Positions 51,060 through 61,866 of a stretch of 64,000 nucleotides of DNA are shown here, one piece after another. Within the stretch, counting starts at the first letter, position 1; each line of letters begins with the position of its first letter. Both the position numbers and the translations under genes were made by a program. The notes beneath the pieces are model-generated. The model saw nothing but the letters and a program-made list of their open reading frames with translations. It ran no database searches and was not told the origin of the DNA. Origin of the DNA: Nemophila menziesii. Taxonomy: Eukaryota > Streptophyta > Magnoliopsida > Boraginales > Hydrophyllaceae. Location: contig JARWIR010000011.1 of the NCBI GenBank assembly GCA_029959085.1, positions 10,355,840-10,419,839 of the forward strand. The letters run 5' to 3'.

Positions 51060-54000
51060 TCGTAAAGCCTTGAACAACAACGAGCCAGATTAATAAGAGT
51101 ACTATAAACAAAGTGAGTTTAAATGTTCAGATTACAGTCTCAGAAGGATCTAAATCAGTTACAGAACAAGTCAATGAATTGAAGAATTCCCAGAATTAAC
51201 ACCTACAAATGCTAGTAATGGGAAGGAAATAGTGTTGAATAATAATGTAATCCCTGGCTCAAATCTGGCAAGAAAACCCTCATCACTGCTAAGAGAAACC
51301 TCAATTTCCGGTGACTGCAATTAATGAGTATCCTAAAAAAACTGGTCTGCTTTATTTGATAGTAAAATTATGGAAGACAGAAAGCTTGATCTAGTCCCTC
51401 CATGTATTAGAAATGAGAAATACTATAAAACCAACACAAGATATTATTGATGAAGACTGTGAGGCATGTCAAACATGTGTTGTGGGATAATTTCTTGATA
51501 AGCCTCCACAATGTTTTATGGAAACTACATGGTTGATACCTTGTGGAAACAATTTGGAAAAGTTCAGATTAGTACATCAGAGCAAGGCCTCTTTGTGTTC
51601 AAGATGGAATTAGAAGAGGCATGTTACAAAATACTTGGTGAATTGTGGCATGTGAATAATAAACCTCTCATTCTCAGTAAATTGAAGCCTAATACACACT
51701 TTGAGAAGTTCAATATTGACAAGATTCCTGTATGGGTCAAACTGAGGAAAGTACCACGAGAGCTATGGACACAAAGACGACTAGGTGTTGTGGCCAGTGT
51801 TATAGGGAAACCCCTTCAAATGGATGATGTAACATCTAACCACACCAAACTAAGTTATGTCAGGGTGTGTGTGGAGATGGACTTAAACAAAGAAATTATT
51901 GAAAGCTTTGATATAGATATGGGAAATAATAAAATTGAAGAAGTTGAGGTGGAATACAACTAGAAACCCATAGTGTGTAAAAGATGTAATATGTTGGGTC
52001 ACACAGACTTAACCTGCAATAAAGGTAAACAAGTGTGGGATGAGAAGGTAAAGCCAAAAAAACACTCAACAAGTGGATGAGAGAAAAATACGTGAAGAAA
52101 AAGTGGAATGCACTAAAAAGAAAATCAGTCCTGAACCCCAAAGACAATGGGTTCAAGTTGCTAGTAAAAGAAAACAGGGTCTCACCAACTCAGAATATTG
52201 AGGGAAACATTGCTACAACTTTTGATAGCTTTGATATCCTCCAAAATGATGAAACAGTTGAGGATATGGTGCAAGAAAAGCCACCTGACCCTAACCATAA
52301 ATGATATTAACATGGATTGCGAGGGGGTTCAATAAAAGGCACAAACAAATTAATTGCCTTAGGTACATACTTAGTAATAATGTTTCAATTTTTAGTATCT
52401 TAGAAACAAAAGTGAAGCAAGCAAAAGCTAATAAGATTTGGTACACGGTTTTCTAAAATTAGAAAGTAACAAATAATTACACCCATCACAATATTGGGAG
52501 AATCTAGACGTTTTGAGATTACAAAGTTATCAAAATGTCAGTAGATGATAGCACTAGTCAATCCATATTATGTAAAGTGTTGCATATCCCTACAAATACT
52601 TAATTTTATTATTGCCCTTGTGTATGTAAGTTATGAGCCTTGATGAAAGGCTATGTGGGAACGTAATTACAAATGGGGCAAAAGATATGATTAATTGTGT
52701 AAAAGATATTGAAGTAACAGACATGCCCTATCATGGCCCAAAGTATACATGGACTAATAAAGCTACGATGAAGGCAAGCAGAATTGATAGTATTCTAGTG
52801 AATGATGCTTGGCTTCTTACATATCCAAATACTGCTCTTATATTAGTGAGTCCATATATCTCAGATCATAGTTGTCAATACATCAAACTGATTCAGAATA
52901 ATACAAGAAGGAAATATCCATTTAAATTTTAGAATATTTGGATGGAACATCAAGAATTTATGCCTATAGTTACTGAAGTGCGGAATACAAATATTCATGG
53001 TACCCTTATGTACAAGATTACGAAAAAACTCAAGATATTAAAGGGTAAATTAAGGGATTTCAATGAAAAATATTTCGAAAATACCAGAGAAAACATCTTC
53101 AACATACAAAGTGATCTTGGTAATATTAAAAATCAAAGGCTATAGGGCAACAATAATGTAGATCTGTTGAAAAAATAAAATGACCTTATTCAACAACTCT
53201 CAGATGAACTCTCAAATGAAAAATCTATTGTAAAACAGAGATCAACTGACATGTTGGTTGATCAAGGTGAATTAAATACTGCTTACTTTCAAAGAGTTAT
53301 GAGAGGAAGAAGAACATATAACACAAACAACATAATAACTGATTAGTACGGTAATACCACATATGATATGGGTGTTATCACTCAGACCTTTGTTAACCAC
53401 TTTTCCAAAATTCTGGGTAATAATAGAGTCAATGAGGAAGACTATTCACCATAGCTCATTAAGAGAATCTGCAAAAAATCAATATCAATAGAGGAACATG
53501 ATCATTTTACAACTCCCATTACGAGGAAATAAAAAAGGCTCTATGGTCTATTAACTTGAAAAGTCCTGGGCCAGATGGTTTTCCATCAAGCTTCTATAAA
53601 ATAGTCTTCGATATTATAAAATAGTGGAAAACCCTAGATACCCAAAATTATGCCAACGTTTCATTGATCCCCCAAGTTAAAAACCCTAGATACCCAAAAA
53701 ATTATAGTCCAATTGCCTGTTGTAATTTTATTTATAAAATCATATAAAAAATCATTGCTAATATAGTTAAAGGTACCTTCAAAAATCTCATATCCCAGAA
53801 TTAATCAGCCTTTGTACCTGAGAGATTAATAGGGGAGAATATACTGATAGCTGAAGAAATATTTAGAGGATATTCAAGAGGTAATATTTCAAAATGATGT
53901 ACTCTAAAACTTGATCTTGTGAAAGCTTATGACTCAGTTGACTGGATTTTTATTCTATATACATTACAAGCCTTTAGTTACCCTCAAACAATTATAGGCA

Positions 54001-55045
54001 GGGTGGGTCAAAATGTGCCTTACTAGTACAACATACTTAATTATAATAAATGGAGCCCTACAAGGTTTTTTCAAAGGTGAGAGATGTCTTAGACAGGGGA
54101 ACCCGGTCACCTTACCTCTTTGTGATAGGGATGGAGGTCCTCTCACAGATCATGCATCATATGGTGAGGAAAAAGGAATTTAGCTGGCATCCTAAATGTG
54201 AAAAATTAAAAGTGAATAATCTCATGTTTGCAGATGACTTACTTGTGTTTTTTAAACCTTCTCAAGATACAACTACACTGGTTAAGAGAAGTCTGAAAAT
54301 ATTTGAGAAACTATCAGAACTCCAAATTAGTAATATCAAAAGTAACATTTTCTATGGTGGTTGTGGTACTGATATAAAGACAGAAATTAACAAAGTACTT
54401 AACATCCCAGAGGGTACACTCCCCATGAAGTACTTATGAGTGCCTTTGATTAATGTGAGATTAAATATCTCAGATTGTAAACCACTTGTGGGGAAAATGA
54501 TTGCTAGGATTGATCATTGGTGTATAAAATGCCTCTCATAACTCATCAAATCAGGAACATCAAGTCATTGATGTGCCAAACAAGATAATCAAGATGCATC
54601 TGATCAAAATGATGGCCTATTTATGGGATGGTAAAAGCAATTATGAGGGAGGAGAAAAGGTATCTTTTGAAGGTGTGTGTAAACAATAGATGAGGGTGGA
54701 CTGGGGATAAAGGATTTATATATTCAAAATCAGGTAGCAGCTATAAAACTTTTATGGGACTGTTGCTTACTAAGAAGTACACTTTGGTCACAATGGGATC
54801 ATATAAACCTAATAAATGATAAATTCTTTTGGCAAATTGAGATTCCTCAAGACTGTTCATGGGGCTATAGAATGATTTTAAAAATGAGTAGCCTTGCAAA
54901 ACATATGATCAAGTAATGTGTTGTTTATGGTACAAATATATAATATGGTGGGACTACTGGTTACCAAATAACAAAAGGTTGAGTGAGTTAGGAGGAAGTG
55001 ACTTAGCTTCTGGTTATTATACAAATAGCAAGCTTGCTATGTTTA
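51060..55045 (+). mobile_element. Second LINE, decayed, 3'-truncated
   Basis: Plus-strand order: degraded ORF1 start (51060-51500), ORF1 core (51511-51963: PVWVKLRKVPRELWTQRRLG) ending at a TAG in the place of a Trp codon, a CCHC knuckle CKRCNMLGHTDLTC (51977-52018), an endonuclease (SILETKV, ASRIDSILVN, ISDHS), a reverse transcriptase with LKSPGPDGFPSSFYK (about 53557-53601) and the catalytic FADDLLVFF (54227-54253), and C-terminal text such as WWDYWLPNNKRLSEL (about 54950-54990). It stops before the zf-RVT domain near 55045, where the 40-bp minisatellite takes over. Dozens of stops and shifts make it older than the LINE at 25-31 kb. Confidence 0.9.
51511..51963 (+). pseudogene. LINE ORF1 core, second LINE
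   Basis: 151 codons open: a DUF4283-like domain (LWKQFGKVQISTSEQGLFVF, GELWHVNNKPLIL, IPVWVKLRKVPRELWTQ) similar to the ORF1 at 29305-30519. The TAG at 51961-51963 sits where the other LINE has a Trp (EYRW versus EYN-stop-KPIVCKRC), so a TGG to TAG change cut off the zinc knuckle. It is related to, but clearly diverged from, the first LINE, so it represents another lineage of the same clade. Confidence 0.85.
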
Positions 55046-55067
55046 GATAGAGAGTTAGATTAAAATA

Positions 55068-55640
55068 ATTACCCCTAACCACATTTGACTCTTATAGCTA
55101 ACCAAATACACCAAACAACTACATTTGACTCTAATAGTTAACCAATTACCCCTAACCATCACATTTGACTCTAATAGTTCTACATTTGACTCTAATAGTT
55201 GACCAAATACCCCTGACAACTACATTTGACTCTATTAATTAACCAAATACACCAAACAACTACATTTGACTCTAATAGTTGACCAAATACACCAAATAAC
55301 CACATTCGACTCTAATAGTTGACCAAATACACCAAACAACTACATTTGACTCTAATAATTGACCAAATACCCCTAACAACTACATTTGTCTCTAATAGTT
55401 GACCAAATACACCAAACAACCACATTTGACTCTAATAGTTGACCATATACACCAAACAACCATATTTGACTCTAATAGATGACTAATTTCATCAAACAAC
55501 TATATTTGACTCTAATAGTTGACTAATTACCCCTAATAACTATATTTGACTCTAATAGTTGACCAAATACACCACACAACTACATTTCACTCTAATAGTT
55601 GACCAATTACCCCTAACAACTATATTTGACTCTATTAGTT
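55068..55640 (+). repeat. 40-bp minisatellite, about 15 copies
   Basis: The repeated unit is GACCAAATACACCAAACAAC plus TACATTTGACTCTAATAGTT. Units step at exactly 40 bp from about 55181 to 55640, with slightly irregular copies before that (variants CCCCTAACAAC, ATTCGAC, GACTAATTAC). The array begins within about 25 bp of where LINE coding sequence stops. No protein frame or spacer variability of the CRISPR type. Confidence 0.96.
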
Positions 55641-56060
55641 GATCCGGGTATTGTTACATAACTAAATAGATCTCTAATACATTTTTTCAATGGGAATAAA
55701 GAGAAAAAGAAAAAAAGAAAAGGAAAAAAAATACCGATGACATTCATAATATTTGCGACGAGTTCTTCATATAAATGTCGTCTCTAAGTATATTATCCAC
55801 ATGTCAAAGAATTAAAATAGTATTTTGATTAAATTTTATCTACCCCACTACACAACTACTCATAATACCCAACCACACCACTACTCATAATACCCCACCA
55901 CACCAGTACTCTTAACTTCTATTCACCTTTCTTCAACACTTTTACAACTATTTTTATCATTGTAACAAAAACAATCAATCAAATTCTTCATGGTTTTTTG
56001 GACATCATTGGTTATTTTTATTGCAAGAGTTTGAATAGATATTTTTAATCAGAAGAAAGA
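55641..56060. other. Spacer right of the minisatellite
   Basis: Includes a few AC-rich imperfect repeats (ACCACACCACTACTCATAATACCC near 55872-55910). No gene seen. Confidence 0.45.
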
Positions 56061-56074
56061 CGTTGCCAAAAAAA

Positions 56075-56500
56075 AAGTTCGCATAAATGGATGAAGAGTA
56101 AAGTATAATTAATTTTTTTTTTTTATGTTCTTGATTATTATTATCTTAACTCATGTTCTATTTCTATTTAGTTGGCATGCATGGGTGAAGAGGAAAGTAT
56201 AATTAATTATTTTATTTGATATTCTTGATTATGATTATTATTTAATCAAGCATATTTTCATAATTTATCTGATGGCCGCCTTGCAAGAAAAATAAATAGT
56301 TGGTCGGGTCAAGAGAAAAGTTATAATTAAATCTCGGGTGTTTCTATAGAAGACATTGTAAAAATAAAGTTGGCAGACATGGGTGAAGAGGAAAGTATAA
56401 TGAATTTTTTATCTGATATTCTTGATTATGTTTATTATTTAATCAAGTATGATCAAAATATATGTATGTGTATATTGTCACAATTTATCTGATGTTGTTA
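56075..56500 (+). repeat. About 195-bp degenerate tandem repeat
   Basis: GGGTGAAGAGGAAAGTATAAT followed by TTGATATTCTTGATTATG and TATTATTTAATCAAG occurs at about 56180-56250 and again at about 56380-56450, each followed by a CA.AATTTATCTGATG phrase. A weaker third unit begins near 56088 (GGATGAAGAGTAAAGTATAAT). Non-coding. Confidence 0.75.
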
Positions 56501-58216
56501 GAATTAGAAACTTATGGTTGTTTTCATCTTTTGTTGCAATAAAAATAAATAGTTCGAATCCTTGGGTCAAGAGGAAATGTATATTAAATCATTGCACATA
56601 TCTTGATTTATTTGATCAAAAGGAAAGAAAATAACTATCTACTGTAAATCTATGGAGTTTTATCAAAAACATGTTTGTTATTGACTCTTCTTCATAGTTT
56701 TTTTTTTTATTTTAGAAGGATTTATTTTTAAAACAAAGTCATGTGTAATTATAAATTTAATTTGTTGAATATATGAGTTCTTCTATTCTATTTATGAAAT
56801 TTCTCAAATTCTTTTTAATTGCACAGTAATTATAGATACACAAATAGTTTATATAAAGATTTTTTGTGCATAAGAATATGGGTTTATTTTTTCTAACATG
56901 AAAAAAGAACATGGATTAATTTTAAAACTGAGAATGTAGATGCCTGAAAAATGACATGTAAGACTTTTTTTAATAATACATGGAATTACTTTTTCTGGTT
57001 TACATAAACATATATACCTTTAAATATATTTAGCGCTACAAAATTCTTAGAAGTTTGTTTCATAATATAAGGTTTAAGTTGGAATATGGTTTCTTCTAAA
57101 AAAAGTTGGAATATGTTCATATATATTTACTATTATAAAGTGAAATGATTCCCTTTAATTAAAATATATATGGGTGAATTTGATTGATCAGCAATTTGTG
57201 AATGGTAATGATTTTTTGAAAATATGGACTATCTATTAACAATAAATTTACAAGTGATTATTTATCAAAAATTGTAAGATTTTAAAACTGAAAATTATAT
57301 ATTCAGGAGTCCAAAAAATTGTTAAAATTACACATAACTACTATGATAAAGATATAAGTGTGTATCATATCAAGCTTATTTTTTAATGAAATACTAAATA
57401 AATAAATTACTAATTTAGTAATATATTTTTGATACATAGGAGACCCCAATGAGATTCCATCCTAAGAACTCTTTGTCTTTGCAGATTTATTTTAAGTATT
57501 GGGATTGATAAGTTAAGAAAAAAAGTTGCCATAATTATGCTATTTTCAACGTTATATGTAGAGTTTTTTTGTAGAAAAAATATATGTAATTTTATAATCT
57601 TAGATTTATTATGAAAATTTTTAGATCTGAAGTTGAGTTGAATATATAAAAATCGAACTTTTATTAATTTATAATCACAATTTTCTAAATATTCATTCTG
57701 AATAGTTTTTTTATTGTTAAAGAAAATTATCATCCAAAGACAAATACCATGATTGATAGTTTCTAAAGACATAGAAAGTGAAGATCTAGCAACTCAGAAT
57801 CTAAAGAAGTTTAAAGTTAAAAAAACAGAGTTTGCTTTCACTTTTGTAACTGCCATCACATACAATTAATGTATTCTATTACTTTATGCCCCTTATTTAG
57901 GTGTCATGAAAATAAATAAATCTGCATTATTTTTTATAAATAATATTTCATAAATAAGTGGTATCATTTTTTTGGGACATTATCTTTGTGTTATCCTTCA
58001 TGACATGACAACTTAAATATCATTAATTTTAAATTTCAATTTTATAATTAAGTCTCAGTTTATTTTTATAAAGAAATGAAATGTAATAAGTGATAATTTC
58101 AAGTTTTGTAACAACTATTCTTTGTATTTGGATAATTACATGCATTTGTAATAACTATAAAGTCTATTTTTTGTGGTGAGAACTTTAATTGAATAAGCTA
58201 ATTACGTAACATATAT
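56501..58216. other. AT-rich intergenic DNA, no gene recognised
   Basis: The longest frame (57410-57772, minus, 120 codons) is Lys/Asn/Ile-rich as expected from AT bias and has no motif that I know. No RNA genes or transposon proteins seen. Confidence 0.45.
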
Positions 58217-58222
58217 TGGCAG

Positions 58223-58392
58223 GTGACCAAGGTCTTGAAGCAGGAATACAGGGGTTCGTGTGTTTGACGGAATTACTCAACTGCTTGCAACATGGTATTT
58301 GCGACAAGTTATTTGACTTCCTCGAGAATCAATATTTTTTACTATCATGTGCAATTGAAACAAATGGTGTTCAAAATTTCTATGAGAAGTAG
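58223..58392 (+). pseudogene. Exon-like open frame of unknown origin
   Basis: After an AG (TTGGCAG, 58216-58222) an open frame of 55 codons runs to a TAG at 58390-58392, starting DQGLEAGIQGFVCLTELLNC and including HGICDKLFDFLENQYF. Its composition (Cys, Leu, Gly, Asp rich) differs from the AT-biased frames around it and looks like real protein. I do not recognise it, and no flanking exon was found. It may be a captured gene fragment in the Helitron-like element that would end at 58771. Confidence 0.25.
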
Positions 58393-58744
58393 TAAAAAGT
58401 GGATAAGTTTAGGGATAATATATTAATACACGACCTTCATATCTTCATATATATTACATAAAACATTTAAAACTGGTTCTTGAAATTACCAAACTTTTCT
58501 ATCATCAATTATTCTCGGCAGTTACTCCAATGTGGAGTGTGGTTCCTTGAAACTATAATTTAAATGAATGATTCAAATAGGTAATTTTATCACTACTAAT
58601 AAACTTTATACTTATGAAAAGACCCACCTAAAGCACTTTTAAAAGATTTAACATTATTTAAAAGATAATCTCGAATAACAAAATTCAGAAAATATATAAC
58701 TTATTTATAATTCATTCTCTTCCATATTGCTAAAAAAATTCTTA

Positions 58745-58771
58745 GTGCCCTCGGGCACAGGTTATCCCTAG
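58745..58771 (+). mobile_element. Helitron-like 3' terminus (plus strand)
   Basis: A 6-bp-stem hairpin GTGCCC-TC-GGGCAC (58745-58758) is followed by 9 nt and CTAG (58768-58771), then T. A short hairpin about 10 nt before CTRR, with insertion between A and T, is the hallmark of Helitron 3' ends. The element would extend to the left. I could not find its 5' TC end. Confidence 0.55.
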
Positions 58772-61372
58772 TATATGTATAAATTATAATGATTGTGAAT
58801 TTATATATTAGATTATCAATGAAGGATAGTAAGAATGTGTGTTTAACAAGGAGGAACATTTTATGGGGAGTTAGTTTGGAATAATTTAGTATAATGTGTG
58901 TTCGAGCTTGATATTCAAAACTTGATAGAATTGATCCTTTGATACACCACCCCTACCCACAAAAACAATAAATGATTGTTTATTGCATAATCAAACCAAA
59001 ACAAAAACAAATAATACACGCACTGAATTACCTGAATATGATTATTTGCTCTGGTTTTGTACCACCAGAACTACTATAGAACTAGATTAGAAGCTCCTTT
59101 TAAACAAGAAAAAAAAAATTATCTTGAAAAAAAACAAAATAAAAATGAGATTGTTTTAGACAAATAATAATTACCTAATAATTCCCTTATCAACACCATT
59201 TGACATATCAAATAAATTATCAACCATTTTCATCTTTGGTGACTGTGTACGAACTGCATCTTGATAGCGAGATAAGAGAGACCACTCCAGTAAAATCACA
59301 ACCATAGAAACCAAAGGATCATCACGGCTAGGAGAACCATTCATAATTCCTATTCCCATGATCATCATTGGAATTTTCAAAACCACAGGAACTGAAGATA
59401 AATGCTCGACCTTTAATAGCAAATTAATACCACCGATCTAAAAAGTACAACAATCTATCAATTGTACAAAACCATATAATACGTTAATATCAAATGAAAA
59501 AAGATAAATCACCTTTATGTTTATCTTGAGTAGGACATAAGTTAGGTATTGATCGTTGAACTTCTCTAGTACAATGCATTGCTAGGTATCCCAAGCTACT
59601 TCTATGGACCATAGAGATCTGAATGCTTGCTCGTTGAGAGTATGCAGTGGAGAAACTTTAATAGTCCATTAAACTTGGGTTGTATAAGTTCCATCATGTT
59701 CTCTGCACTAACATTTTCCAGATTTTTCAAAAACTGGGACGTTCTTCAACATCATAAACAGGAAGAGCGAGACACTGAAAAAAAATGATCCAATACCATC
59801 ACATACAAAAATTAGATTAAGAATTATGATAAAGTATTAAGAGAAAACACCAATAATTCCTTTCTTTTTTCCTTAAGTGATAAGTTCCCAAATCAAGTCT
59901 ATGCGTGTCAACTCTAAAGGAAAAGTTGACTACTCCCCAAACATCAATGCTGACCGGTTTCACCACTTTCTGGATATATAAAGTCTATGTTACTAATTGC
60001 ATATTATGAAAGAGTGGAGAAGAGAAAAAAAAATTCTACCTTGTTGTTAAAGTTCCATCTTTAATTTCAACAACTATATACTACATCAAGTGTTTTAAAA
60101 TAAAATAGTAAGGAGGGATCCAATATGCAATTAGTAATATAGACTTTACATATCCAGAAAATGGTGAAACATGTTAGTATTGATGTTTTGGGATTAGTCA
60201 ACTTTTCATTTAGAGTTGACACGCTAATTAGTGAACATACCACAAATGAATAAATTTTAGGTTTTTTCTCTTAATATTTTATTATATTCTTATTCTAATT
60301 TGTGTATGTGATGGTATTGGATCATTTTTGCAGTGTATTGCGCTTCATGTTCATGTTGCTGAAGAGATGTCGTAGTTTACGGAAAGTCCAGGAAACGTAA
60401 GTGTGAAGAAGATGATGGAAATTATACAAGACCAGAATTTCTCCTCTACATACTTCAAAAGAGCAAGCATTCAGATCTATATGGTCCATGGAAGTGGAAC
60501 ATGCTATTAGAGCTTGGGATTCCTATGTAATGCATTGTAACAGAAAAGTTCAATGATCAATACCTAACTTATGTCCTAATCAAGATAAACGCAAAGGTGA
60601 TTTAACTTTTTCCATTTGCTACGATTGATAGATTGCTGTACTTTGCAGATGGGTGGTATTAATTCACTATTGAAGGTCGAGCATTCACCTTCAGTGCCTG
60701 TGGTTTTGAAAGTTCCAACAATGATCATGGGAATCGATATTATGAATGGTTCTCGCAGCCGTGATGTTTTCCGTGGTTGTGAGCTCACTGGAGTGGCCTC
60801 TCATATCTCGCTATCGAGCTGCATACACAGTCACCATAGATGAAAATGGTAGATAATTTATTTGAGATGTCAAATTGTGTTTATAAGGAAATTATCACGT
60901 AATTATTATTTGTCTAATACAATCTCAGTTTTATTTTGTATTTTCTCAAAATTAATTTCTTTTTTTTCTTGTTTAAAGTGAGCTTCTAATCCAGTTCTAT
61001 GATAGTTCTGTTTGTAAAAAACTTAGCAAATAATCATATTCAGGTCATTTAAAGCGTATATTATTTTATTTTATTTTGGTTTGATTATGAAATAAATAAT
61101 ATTTTATTGTTTTTGTGCGTAGGGGTGGTAGGATCAATTGTATTAAGTTTTGAACATCGAGCTCGAACAGATTAAGAAGGCGTGCAGATTTCTAGATGAT
61201 AATTAATTCCAAAGTTCATGATATCATTGCTAAATGAAATCATTATACTACACTATTGTAACCTAACTCCCCATAGAATGTTCCTCCTGGTCAGGAACAC
61301 ATTCTTATTATCCACCATTAATAATCTAATATATAAATTCGCAGTCATTATAGTTTATATATACAGGGACGG
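58772..61372. repeat. Inverted repeat of AGO4-like sequence, arms about 1.24 kb
   Basis: The left arm (58772-60000) and right arm (60127-about 61372) are reverse complements at about 90% by eye, with a 126-bp loop (60001-60126). Next to the loop, 59957-60000 and 60127-60170 match at 41 of 44 positions. At the outer end, CTAACTCCCCATA.AATGTTCCTCCT and TAATCTAATATATAAATTC are shared. The arms cover MID and PIWI exons with their introns, so genomic AGO sequence was duplicated, not a cDNA. Confidence 0.92.
58860..60003 (-). pseudogene. AGO4-clade pseudogene piece D-minus (MID to PIWI)
   Basis: Minus-strand exons: MID text VNFSFRVDTHRL-like (about 59940-59900); FNDQYLTYVLLKIN-like (about 59570-59520); then 59422-59171 with LLKVEHLSSVPVVLKIPMMI, MGIGIMNGSPSRDDPLVSMV, VILLEWSLLSRYQDAVRTQS and MKMVDNLFDMSNGVDKGIIR, the start of the PIWI domain. 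The last exon (about 58953-58900) reads RGGVSKDQFYQVLNIKLEH, matching RDGVSESQFNQVLNIELD of AGO4. The first catalytic Asp (GMD) is Gly (GIG, codon GGA) and the second (RDG) is also Gly. There is no start and no N-terminus. Confidence 0.88.
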
Positions 61373-61745
61373 TGATCGATAATGGATTCCATCCAAAGAA
61401 AAATAATTTTTATTTATGTGCGCTAGTTGTAAAGATTGTGAGTTTTTCTTTCGATATGACTTCATTTTATCTACATGTTTTACAGTAATGAGACTCCGTT
61501 TAATAAATTGGCTTCTTGTACATATGTATAAAGGGTACTACCGAACCAACTCATTATCATATTCTTTATGATGAGATTGGCTTCTCTGCTAAAAATGTGC
61601 AAGATTTTATTCATTCCCTCTCATATGTGTATGTTTCTTTATATGATTAACCTGAGATTTAATATTTTATCTTATTTTTTCTATAAAATAACACTATTTA
61701 ACTGTGCATGTATCAAAGCAGTACTACATCAATTCCAGTAGGCAA
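60127..61745 (+). pseudogene. AGO4-clade pseudogene piece D-plus (MID to C-terminal PIWI)
   Basis: Plus-strand exons: MID (about 60171-60235); SKHSDLYGPWKWNMLLELGI then a stop TAA at Q (60525-60540) and FNDQYLTYVLIKINA (to 60595); 60650-60840 with GGINSLLKVEHSPSVPVVLK, VPTMIMGIDIMNGS (first catalytic Asp kept) and a 10-nt deletion that shifts the frame after SRDV; DQLY-stop-VLNIELEQIKKACRF (about 61130-61190); then GTTEPTHYHILYDEIGFSA with VHSLSYVY-like text (61534-61630), which keeps the catalytic His, and YQSSTTSIPV (about 61705-61735). The C-terminal exons lie outside the inverted repeat, so this strand holds the more complete piece and the minus arm is probably its copy. Confidence 0.9.
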
Positions 61746-61759
61746 ATATCAATCTATTT

Positions 61760-61838
61760 TCTATTATATAGATTTTATACTTAATATATATACATATATA
61801 TTGATATACATATATATATATATTACATATATACATAT
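61760..61838. repeat. Imperfect (TA)n tract
   Basis: ATATATACATATATAT-type run directly beside the minus-strand Helitron-like end. It would supply the A-T insertion site. Confidence 0.85.
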
Positions 61839-61839
61839 A

Positions 61840-61866
61840 CTAGCTATAGCCCGTGTCTGAAGACAC
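61840..61866 (-). mobile_element. Helitron-like 3' terminus (minus strand)
   Basis: On the minus strand the hairpin GTGTCT-TC-AGACAC (61866-61853) is followed by 9 nt and CTAG (61843-61840), then T. The stem length, 2-nt loop and 9-nt spacing are identical to the terminus at 58745-58771. The element would extend to the right of 61840. Confidence 0.55.

Noticed and set aside
55068..55640. CRISPR-like array
   Set aside because: The whole 40-bp unit is repeated with no unique spacers, and the context is a plant nuclear genome.
57410..57772. 120-codon open frame, minus strand
   Set aside because: Rich in Lys, Asn, Ile and Phe as random AT-rich DNA would give. No domain recognised.
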